64,000 bases of DNA, from the NCBI GenBank assembly GCA_035235625.1, contig CP141143.1, forward strand, positions 12,755,092 to 12,819,091, given 5' to 3'. Made by a program: the position numbers and the translations under genes. The notes below the pieces were generated by a model. That model was not told where the DNA came from, made no database searches, and saw only the letters and a list, made by a program, of their open reading frames with translations. Numbering within the stretch: position 1 is the first letter of the stretch; every line of letters starts with the position of its first letter. The DNA comes from Saururus chinensis (Eukaryota; Streptophyta; Magnoliopsida; Piperales; Saururaceae). Positions 21,001 through 33,000 of this stretch are shown piece by piece.

Positions 21001-24000
21001 ATTTTCTATGCTTCATTTCAATTATATTAGGAGTGAAATAGTGATAAAATTGATTGAAACCTAAGATGCCTAGCCTTGCGTTCCAATTTGAACTTTTTAC
21101 CAATGACTGAAATAAGTTGTGCTCAAGTGACAAGCTTATACACAGTATTGTTTGATGAAATATCATTCAGTAAACCTGTTCACATACACATTCAGATACT
21201 AAATTGCTTGTGAGAATTGTAAATGGGCTCATTTTAATGTTAGCCACGTTTTCATCCTATAATATCCTCTCTATCTCTCTCTCTCACTATCTCCCTACCC
21301 CCCTCTCTCCTTCCCCGAAGAGATATGACTTGCACTTATTATTTCTTGTTAAGTGAACTTTTTTTCTCAATGCTAGGTATCTCAGGACCATCTTCTCCCA
21401 TCCCTAGAGGTGTCTTTGATATTGCACTAGAGGAACTTGCCTTGATGACCAGAGACCGTAACTTTTGTGCTTTACAAGAATATGGAGGGGTAAATTTGTA
21501 ATTTTTGAAGAATTATTTCTAAATTTATCATCCCCAAGTCACTCTGTTGATATGGTTTGTGCTGCATTTGGCAACTTTTTGTATTATCAGGTAAAAAATA
21601 TTGCAAGTTTATTAAAGACAAACCTTGAAAAAGGAATTGGAGGAGATGAGGATGAGTTACTGCAACGAAGAACAATCTTTGGTGCAAACATTTACGCTCT
21701 CAAGAAAGGAAAAAGTTTCTGGGTTGTTCTCCACCCTGTTGCCATACTTTCTCTTGACTACTTTCTCATTAACATTTAGTTTGATGCCAAACCACCATTA
21801 TATATACATGAGCATTGTCTTGTCTACTCTTATCCCTGAGTAATATACAGTGTGCAATGAATGCAGAATTTTCTTTGGGAAGCTTGGCAGGATTTAACTC
21901 TGATCATATTGATGGTTGCTGCTGGGGCATCTTTGGTATTGGGCATAAAGACAGAGGTGGGTTTGCATTTAGTTCTAATTGACATATGTTGTGAGTCCAT
22001 TTTCTATCAGCTTAAGATTATACCATAGAATGATTACTTTACTAGAGCTAAAGATCCAAAGAGGTCCTAGGTTCAAGTTTTCACTGGATGCAGTAGTCCT
22101 TGTTATGTACTTGTTCTTATGTTTCTAAGTAGAGCCTAATTGACCCTACACACATGCAGCTTTCAGTTTTTAGAATACAACATTTGTCTTTCATCATTGT
22201 TATGTCCTTTTAAATAATTACAAAGACATGTATAACTGGAGCTTGATATATTAAAGTGCAAGTCATCATGATAGACATGTTATTGATACAATTAAAGAAA
22301 AACTGTTTTCTATATTCTGTTCATTCCGTATAGGTTTGGAAAAAGGATATGAGAAGAGTTTCGGATTAAGAAAAGTTCTTGACTTTTCATTATGTTGTTA
22401 TCATGCACAAGCACTTTTGTGAATGAATGTTCATATATATGCACATGTGTGTATTGAAGAGAGTTTTCTTGTCATTCATTATTGGATCAATGTGACAAGT
22501 TGTTCATGCTAAATTAGCTTGATGTATGACATAATCAAGTTGTTGAGTTTTGATTTCCTTTTTTTTAGGGAATAGATAATGGATGGTATGATGGTGGAAG
22601 CATTTTAGTTGCTGTTGTGCTAGTCATAGTATTTACAGGTAAAGTACTGTGAACAACTTTTGGCTTTCATTATATCAACGTACAATAGAAAATGCTAGTA
22701 CACTCGCAGATACATGCAGCACACATGCAACGACCGGTGGGTCTCAAGTGTGTATGAGGCCCTGCGCCATTGCGTGTGTGCTGCATGCTTTAATTTTCTG
22801 TGTGTATGTAGCATTATTACTCACGTACAATATATGGATTTTCCCTATAAATTTGTCACTTTTGAAGGGTAGAAATGTGTGTGAAGATTATGTTTGTTAT
22901 AATCTACATGTGGTGATAAAGATTGCTGGTTGACAGGTAGGGGTGAAACCAAGCCGAATACAGGGCTTCAAATTCGGAAGGAGTTCTATATTTTTTTTTG
23001 CCTGAATGTAGATTCTGTATTCCAATTTCTATAGATTATGGATTCAGATCTATATAGATATGAAAATTTTGGTATAAAAGTATTGTCAAAGAAAAATATC
23101 TTGTTTCACTTAAGCATAATTTCCTTATATGAAATTAACAGTACAAAAAAAACTTCTGAATATGAACTTTCATATATAGATGAATAAGATCTTTAGTGGA
23201 TCCATTCCTGAAATAAACCAATTTTGATGATCCAAATTTGGACTAGAACAGTCGGATCTAGTTGAGAATCTAAGTATAGAGGTTCCTGATTCGGCCTTAT
23301 TAACAAATGACTTAAAAGTAAATTGTTGGACGTTGTAGTTGCTCAGGCTACCAAAGTTGCAAAGTAAGGCTAATGGGCTTCAGAGATAATAACTTTGGAT
23401 ACCAATCTTTATTATTGATGTGTCTAATGGACCTGCAGATTGGATTATGTGATGTGAAAGACATAATATCACTTGCTTATTTTGCAATTAATACAGTGAT
23501 ATTTAATGATATGTTAGATTTCATATATGTGAACTTTGGTTGCCTCTAATAGCATAGAAAAATTGCGTATATTAGAAAGTTCTGATCTGGTGTGGCTATT
23601 AATATTTATGGTTTTTTTTTATAGCTGTAAGTGACTACAAGCAATCTCTTCAATTTCAAAGTTTGAATGAGGAGAAGCGAAACATTAAGTTGGAGGTATG
23701 TATCTTTATAGTCATGAGAGCTGCTTTAGGGAACTTTCATACATCTTGAATTTCTTTTTATGTATTTTTGTTTCACCGAGCACATCTTGGCCCATTGGCA
23801 AATGTACGAGGCATTCATTTCCATTTCCCTGGATTTGAGTCCCTATGCAGGCAGGGGCTTGAACCTGTTTCTCTAGTTTCCTATTGGAGTCCCTTTACTG
23901 TTCTGTTAACAGTGGAAAAAAAAACAGTTGAGTTTTTTGAATTCCTGTTTACTTTCTGTCATCCAGTGAATGTAGAATTCTTTCCTCTGGGCATTAATGT

Positions 24001-27000
24001 AGGTTATTAGAGGTGGTAGAAGAAAAGAGGTGTCAATATCTGATCTTGTTGTTGGTGATGTAGTTCCCCTCAAAATTGGGGATCAAGTAAGTACTCATTA
24101 CTATGATATCCTGTTTCATTTGTTTTCTTATAGTTCCTTATTGTGTGTTTTTCACTGCCTTTGTTAGTGTGTTATAGTTTTAGGAATTTGTTTTGTTAAA
24201 GCAACCACTTTGAATCTACACCTTTAAGATGAAGCATATTGATGCAGAGGGGTATTCTAGTCCTTTCAATCTGTCACAGGTTGTCACAGGTTAATATAGT
24301 CCAATTCTATTTTAACAGCATGTTCCAGCTGTTTATTCCTTCATAAGGTTGAAAGGGGCATTTCTGTCCAGGCCTTTAGAGAACCTCCAGTCAGTGTAAA
24401 TGAGAAGGGTAATCTTGTCATTTTGCTCTTAATTTGTTACACTGTCAGAGACAGTTATTCCAGAGAGGCAAGAGAGGATAAGTAGTGGGGGAAAAGGGGA
24501 GTAAGGGGAGATTGAAATTTGAATTTATTCTTCCAGAAATTTCCTTTGTTTGCTCATGGATTTGAGCTGCGAACTGTGGATTCAGTTCTTCTGTTTTCTT
24601 AGTAAACCTTCATGATTTGAAGGTCGACTTGCTTGTGGATTCAAGCTTGTAAAGCTCTGTTTGTTCATAAGATTAATAGAAATTAGTCATCTTCTTCCTC
24701 TCATTTTCCTGTTCGATTATAATTCTTTGTTGGCTGTGTGTTGCTGTATTGTTGTTTTTTTCCAACTTCACTGCATCACATATTAAAGTAAATTTAGATT
24801 ATTATTGGTCATATTTTTAAAAGTACATCTTAAAATACTTTCATCTGCAGTTGAAAAAGTGGATTTGTTGCTGGCTACAAGCTGAAAAAAGTTGATGTAG
24901 AAATTTTGTTCAGTCTAGGAATCCACAAGCTCATAATGTTTTGAGAATACAAATAGACATACTGGCTGGTGACTAAATTTAGGGATGCAACAAGATTATT
25001 CCACAAAGGGAAGAGATGGGGGGTATAAAATTTACTGAAGGAGTGTAAAATTTGTGTAATTTCCACAGCATTTGCATATTCTAATTGAAAGGTAGCTCAA
25101 GAAAACTCTCAGATGCATGCTGCACAATGTATAGAAGAAAACATTTTACAGTATTGAGGAGGTTGCCTCATCCTGCTTATGGCATTAATTGTCTTCTGTC
25201 GCAGGAATACATAGATCAGAAATAAGTATTCTATGTGATAAGATTTGCAGTAATAATGAAACTATTCTATAGGTTCCTGCTGATGGAATTATGATTAGCG
25301 GCCAATCACTTTCAATTGATGAATCCAGTATGACTGGGGAGAGCAAGATTGTAAGTTGACTTTTTTTTTTTGGACCTTGCGGAATGGTTTACTATTAGTA
25401 AATGAATTGTTATTCTTTTAAATGTCAGATTCACAAGGATCAGAAGGCTCCATTTCTGTTGTCTGGATGCAAGGTGGCAGATGGCTATGGTACTATGTTG
25501 GTAAGAATTCCTGAAATACTTTTTCTTGAATATTGGTTGAGGATGCACTGCTCTTGATATTGTTGTGAGTTGTTATGACTGGTAACCAAACTGAAAGAGA
25601 GATTAGTGTGGTAGACAACCTATTAATATCTGCCAGATTAAAATTTAAAACCAAAGGGTCCTCTTTTATAAATTGAGTTTGCGCAATGAAGTAACTACAA
25701 CTTTGGAGTCTTGCTCAATGAAGTATGGTTTAAAACAAATGAGAACTTGGAAAAACAACACCCCATGATCTGAATATGTAATATCAAAATTTCAAATCCA
25801 GATAGTGATTGTGTGCTTTCCCCTTAACTAAAATTGAATATAAGGTGACTTGCAAATTAAAATGAAATAAATAAATAAAGCTACACACAAGTTTATCATA
25901 GTGATCCAGTCAACTAGACCCTATCCAGTCTTCTGTGTTAGACTCCTTCTAATCAATGGTTTCACTAAATTGATTGTGTTACAAGTTACAACTTCCACAA
26001 TTTAGGTACTAGACACCAATTATATTAAATGGCTTCAAAGCTTTAGGAGGTGGATCTGACACACTTTTGGTAGTGGCCACCAAGTTACATGATAGGATGC
26101 CATCCATGACACGCTTTAGGCAGTGTTCACCAACATGACTCCCACACTTACGGTCGTGAGGACAAAGCGAATCTACCCTTCAGGCGAAACGGGTTTGCCA
26201 CTCTTTAGTGATCACTACTTACACAATTTAATTTGAAATGGGATTGAAAGAAAAGAGAGAAAGAGAAGAACTCCATGTTGCTTTGAAGGATTTGAGGTAG
26301 GCGGACTTTTGAATTGCAGGTTGTGGTCAAGGTTCACAATCTCACGAGATCTCAATCACGATAGTAATACCTAGGCAAGAGACCATGTAACTAGGCTATT
26401 TTGCCAATTTACATGGTCTTGGTGAGATCTTGGTAATTTTTCGCCAGGACTTGCCAATTTCTCATCAATATCTCATGTAAAAAACAAGAAAAAAAGTAAG
26501 TAAAAAGGCCTCACCTCCACTCATGGGTCTACTATTAGGACTTCAATTATTCTCATTCAATTATTGATGTCAATTGAAGCCAATTATTTCCCCTTGAGTT
26601 ATTACCTTGGAACATCAAAGTTGGGGCTATTATTTATCACTACTCCCCTGTCCCCTCCTCTCACATCTCACAAGGGGAAGCTCCCTCCCTCAGTCCCTTA
26701 ATAGTGTAGAACAAATTATGACATCTGTAGGCTCTGAGGGATCTCACATGCATGTAGATGACCTGCCATTTGATAAAGGGGATGGTAGCAATAGAGACGA
26801 GGACGATGGAGGAGATGATGGTGGTGGACAATATGGTGGAGGGAATTAGGATGGCCAAAGTGAAGGACATCACATGACTCCCTTGACTCTCACTGGAGAA
26901 GATGTGTTCACTCATGCTACTCAAGTTTTCAACCACAGGTCACGACTAATGAAGAAGTTCAGTTTTCATTGAAGAGAGGCCGGTGGGGGTCAGAGCAGGG

Positions 27001-30000
27001 AGAGGATGCATCCAACAGTGGAAAGTGACACTTTTCAGGAATGGAAGTGTCCTCAATTGATGGATATAGAGGAAGACCTGAGTCTTCAAGTTCCTTGTAA
27101 AGATATCACTGTGGTGCCTCACATACACATGGATATGATGGTTCAAATACATCTGATTCAACATATACACACCAATATGGACATGGACATGAGGATGGAT
27201 ATGATGGTTCAAATACATCTGATTCAACATATACACACCAATATGGAGGACATGGACATGAGGATGGATATCAGAGTGAGATTATAGTGACACACTGATG
27301 AGTATTCTTGTCGTTTGCTTTTTCACTAGTACCATGGCCATGTGATGGACTACCCGCGTATGTCCACCATAACATGACATGGGTACAGTGGAATCCTTGA
27401 ATGATCACTCATATCATGTTCAGGAAGATGGGGCTGCCCCATGCCACTCTAGCTACTATTTGGTGTAAATATGTACTTATGTCGTCAAAATTACATGTGA
27501 AAAACCTTTCTTGAGATGACTAAGATAGCAAGATCATTTTGCATTCTATGATCTCTCCTCCCTCAAATCCGAAATTCTGAACCTTTATTGTGATACTCCT
27601 TCCCAAGTCTTCATTTCCTTGGACCTTTGTGAGATCAAGACAAAATGGAGTGCAAGTGGTAGCTCTAGTCTTCAATCTTCACTTCAAAGGGCAGAGGCTT
27701 TTCTTTTTTGTTTTTGGGTGGTATCATGGTTCATAACTTCATATCCGGGACCTGTTAGGGTCTACTCCTGGCAGTGTTCAAACTCTTTATTTGTAATAGT
27801 ATTGTGTTTATTTGATTTTTTTATTTTCTTTAGGAATTTTTGTCTTACTTGAGGGATTTTACTTAGGAATTAGATTTTTTTTTTCATTTCCAAATCAGAG
27901 AAGCTCAAGTCAGGTTTGATATTTTCTTTATTTAATATTCTGTACACCTTTTAAAGGACCAACGTTGTTCAATGATATTATTTTCTGCTTTCATTAATCT
28001 ATCGCTTCCTCTGTGATTGAAGACTCCTGTTGTTGGTGCTGAATCCGATGCTGACTCCGGTTTTGCTGGTGTTGAAGCCAGTACGTTCTGGAATTGTGAT
28101 GCAATGAGAATGAATAAAAACCAGAATCACAGCAACTAGTAACCAGCAAAAGTAATATCAAACCGGAATACGGAAAATGGAGGAAGAAGAGGATTGATTT
28201 CTATTGATTCTTCAACAAGCAGTGTTACAAGTTTGAATCCACAAGCCAAACTCCCTCCAAATCCATGAAGGTTACAAAAAGAGAAAATAGAAGAACTGAA
28301 TCCATAGTTCAAAAGCTCAAATCCATGAGCAAACAGGAAAATTTATGGAAGTTCATTCAAAATCGATCTGGCCCTTTTCTCTTCTTTTCCCCTACTTATC
28401 CCCTCTGATCTCTCTGGAATCATCTATGAAATAATGGTCTCTGTAACGAACTTTGAATAAAAAGACAAGACTGCCCTCCCTATTTGGTCCTGACTAAAAA
28501 TCTTCTAAAAGCTTGGACAAAAATACCCTTGTCACCTTTTGCAGGAAACAATTGGACATGTTGTGAAACAGGAATAATTACACTAATCTGTGATTAAACT
28601 ATGAGAGGCAAAAAGGACCAAAATACCCCTCTGCATCAGTCCCTCCCTCCCAAAAGAGGCTCGTTCTCGAGCAAGAAGGCTTGTGTGCTAACAGTTTCCA
28701 GGGGGATTGGACCATGATAAGTGGACAGATCTGAGACATTAAATGTTTTGGAGATGTTGTAGTGAGGAGGGAGATCAACCACATATGCATTGTAGAATAT
28801 GAAATGGTCCTATCTTCCGAGGGGTGAGCTTGTTGTAGTGGCCAGCAGGGAGTCTTTCCTTTCATAGGAAAACTATAACATAGTCCCCCACTTGAAACAG
28901 TTTTTGCCTTCTCTTTTTATCAGCTGAAGCTTTGTATTGAGCTGTGACATCAATCAAATGCTGCCGGATTATTTGGTGGACTGAAATCAGGTATTGAACA
29001 GTCTTGTAAGCTGTGCTTGATTCTCCCACTTGTTTAGGCAGCTGAATCAAATCTAATGTATGGTGGGGTAGGAACCCATAGAGGACTTTAAAAGGTGCCT
29101 TGCCGGTGGACTTGTTTGGGGGTAGAGTTATAGGCAAATTCAGCTTGTGAAAGAACCAAGTCCCATTGTTTAGGGGCATCACCCATGAGGCTTTTCAGCA
29201 AGTTTCCGAAGGTCCGATTGACCACTTCAGTTTGGCCATCACTTTGGGGGTGGCAAGTGTTTCTGAATTGTAAAGAAGTACCTAATATCTTCCATATTGA
29301 CCTCCAAAAATGACTTAGAAACTTGCTGTCCTTAACCGATGTAATCGACTTTGGCAACCCATGAATTTTCATTATTTCCTTGAAGAATATGGCAGCCACA
29401 TGTGAGGCGTCAGATGCCTTTTTACATGGCACAAAGTGAGCCATCTTTGAAAATCTATCTACCACCACAAAGATGGAATCCACCCTCCTTTGAATTCTAG
29501 GCAGCCCTAGGACAAAATCCATAGAAATATCATCCCAAGGTCTATGGGGAATTGGTAATGGGGTATAGAGTCTGGTATTTTGGGAGGTTCCTTTGGCTTG
29601 TTGACAAGTATAACATTGTTGAATAAACTATTGGACATCTCTTGAAAGAGCGGGCCAATGATACCTTTCTTTGAGAAGTGCCATAGTTTTATCTTTGCCA
29701 AAGTGTTCGGCTAGTCCCCCACTATGCATTTTGTCACGGGCGCGAAGTTGATCCTAACGTTCGCACACGTGATGGCTTGGCTACGCCGCGCAACCAGCAG
29801 CGTATCCGCCCCCTTTCACCCAAGTTTATGCAAATCCAAACAAAGCACAACACAGGGAAAAACAAGGAAAAAGGAGAACCTGCCTCCATAACCTTTTATT
29901 CAGCACGCAGTTTACACTAATAAGGCCCCTACCTAGCTCCCAAACCCAATACCGTCTCAGCTATCTTGCAAACCAGTCCGCCCTTGGCTGAAAACTGCCT

Positions 30001-33000
30001 CAAGCCTCGCTTAATTTGCTTAGTATGGTCTGCCCTTTGGTTGAGTGCACTCGCAATAGCTTTTCCAAGTCGCTAATGAAGTGTTTGCTGCTCAACAGCC
30101 CTCCGGAATTGTGGCCAAAGCTCCCAATCCGACCCTTGTAGATTTATGAGTTTTGAATGTTTGAATAACCTTTCTTCAACCTGCCATGACGCCCCCTTTA
30201 TATAGAGGAAAGGTCGGGAAGACTAGGACTTGCCCAACCTTAGTTACAAATTCGGAATCCCAATCCATGCCCTCATTACAACTAGGAAACAAACCCATAT
30301 ACATGCTCAAAACAGTCCAAAAAGAGTTCTAACCCAACTAGATGTATAGCTGAGCCCTTCTTAAAGTGTCCTGCTTCTCATAGCATTCCTTAGATTCTTA
30401 CTCCGGCTAAAAGTCCTTTGCTCGCATGCCATCTCATCTCAGCAAAGTCTTAGCTGTGTCCTCTTCTTGCATGGAGTCCTTGTCCCGCTAGGATTCGGTC
30501 GTCTTGAGCAATCCGACTTGAGCACAACTCCTTGTCCAGGCTTCCTACTTGCATTAGACCTTCGAGGCGACTCCTAGTTGCGCTAGGAAACATGGGAAAG
30601 AATCAGCAACAATCACGAGCATTTCTCCTACTTCAAGTAGGAGTTATCCGTGAGAGTCCCGGCCTTCCTAGGAACCACCCTAGGTGATGGCGCCCAACCC
30701 ACTATCAAATCCTACTCTGAGTAGGACTTAGATATGAGTTCGCCAACGCATCAACACCATCGTTTCTCAGCTTTCCCTTGGCTGTCCACTCGCCAAGCTG
30801 AGATTCCTCCGCCCCTTAGCCTATTCCGAAGCTAGGGGACTAACACATTTCTTAATGGCGGATAGAGGAAGAGGGAATACACTACTGATCACCTTTGTTT
30901 AGGTACCCTTCCACAAGATGATAGTCTTGGACCGATTGGTTGTTTTGAGAGCACAACCCCCGAATGTCTCTCAGCTCCTTATCAGGATAGATTTCTTTTA
31001 GGCTCAAAACCCAAGTTTTCAGTTCTCAAGGTAGTGAGAAGGGCTACCCTTTGACTCAAGGCATCAGCTGGCTTGTTCATTGTGCCGGACCTATGCTTAA
31101 TCACAAAAGTATAATCTTGCAGCTCACATATCCACCTTGCAAACAACCTGTCCACCTATGTTTGACTTTGCAAATACCTCAAGGAATTATGATCCGTGAA
31201 GACAAACTCTTTAAACACAAGGTAATGCCTCCAATGTTTTAAGGCTTGGATCAAAACAAATAATTCTAGCTTGTAGGCCGATCATTTCCTTCTTGCTTCA
31301 TTCAGCTTTGCACTAAAATAAGAGATTGGTCTACCCTCTTGTGTTAAAACAACCCCTCTCCGGCTGCATCACATTCAACCTCAAAGGTCTTGTTAAAATC
31401 AGGAAGGGCAAGTACTGGAGCTTGAGTGAGTTTTTCTTTCAGCTGTTCAAAGCTATCTTGAGCCCACACAAAGGGGTCGTTTTTTATACACTCAATCAAG
31501 GGGCATGCTATGGTGCTGAAATTCTTGATAAATCGGCGGTAAAATGTGGCCAAACCATGAAAACTGTGCACCTTACTTGCTGATTATGGTGTGGGCCAAT
31601 TTTGTATGGCTTCTATCTTGCTTTGGTCTACTTGAATGCCTTTGGAACTGACCGCATATCCTAAGAATACCAGCTGGTTGGTAAAAGAAAGAGCACTTTT
31701 TCAGATTTATATGCAAATAATGATGTTGGAGCACCGCCTTCTTGAGGAGGGCAGTGAGAGGAGCGGCCAATGTGCCATAACCCTAGATAAAACACCTATA
31801 GTACCCCGTCAAGCCCAAGAACCCACGTAGTGCCCGAATAGTAGAGGGGGTTAGCCAATTTATAATAGCCTCAATCTTTGAAGGATCGGTAGACGCCCCT
31901 GAAGCGGATATGACATGGCCAAGCTAGTCAACCCACGGTAATCAAAATGCACATTTTGACTTTTCAAGGAACATATCATGGCTGAATAATGTAGAAAAAA
32001 TCACACGAATATGCTGCAAATGTTCTGACCACGAGTGACTATAAATCAGAATGTCATAAAAAAATACTAATACAAATTGTCGCAGGAATGGCCGAAAAAT
32101 ACCATTCATGAGGCTTTGAAAAGTAGAGGGAGCATTTGAAAGGCCAAACGGCATAACCATAATTTCGTAATGCCCATGTGTCTTGAAGGCCGTCTTATGG
32201 ATGTCGGGTGGGTGCATTCGAATCTGGTGGTACCCTGAACGCAAATCCAACTTAGTAAAGACCGTGGCCCTTGATAATTCATCCAACAGCTCTTCGATCA
32301 CAGGAATGGGGTACTTATCCTTAATAGTAATAGCATTTAGGGCACGATAATCTACGCATAAATGCCATGAGCCATCTTTTTTACGGACAAGGAGCAGTTA
32401 GAGAAGAAAATTGGCTAATGTTGGGACGGATGAGTCCTTGATGCAAGCATCTCTTGTACCAACCTCTCTATTTCATCTTTCTGCACTTGAAGGTACCAGT
32501 AGGGTTGGACATTAGCGGGCGGACACCCTGGCTGGATGTGAATTCGGTGATCGTGCTGACGGGTGGGAGGCAAGGTAGGTGGCACCTGAAAAATCATATC
32601 ATATTCGGCCAGCAAAGTTTCCAGATCCATCGGAACACTAGCAGACTCGGGTGGCTGGTAAGTGCACAGCTATAATAAAATCCCCTTGGCCGCAAATTTA
32701 AAAAGAGAATTCACAGGCTGAGCCGAATGAAGGGTACCTAACTGCTGTCCACATAGTTGTATTTGAGCATTCCCATAGAAAAAATCAATGTGTAGCTACT
32801 TGAAGTCCTAAGTAATGGGCCCCAAGTCTTGAAGCTATTGTACCCCAAGCACAATATCCGCCCCCTTGGCAGGAAGCAAGAACAGATCGATATAAAATAA
32901 ATGGCCGTGAATCATCAAAGGAATGGAGGGGCACACCCCGCTCCTCTGTAAATACTGCCCATCTCCTATAAGCACGTTGAATGTAGTAGATGGCTGAATG

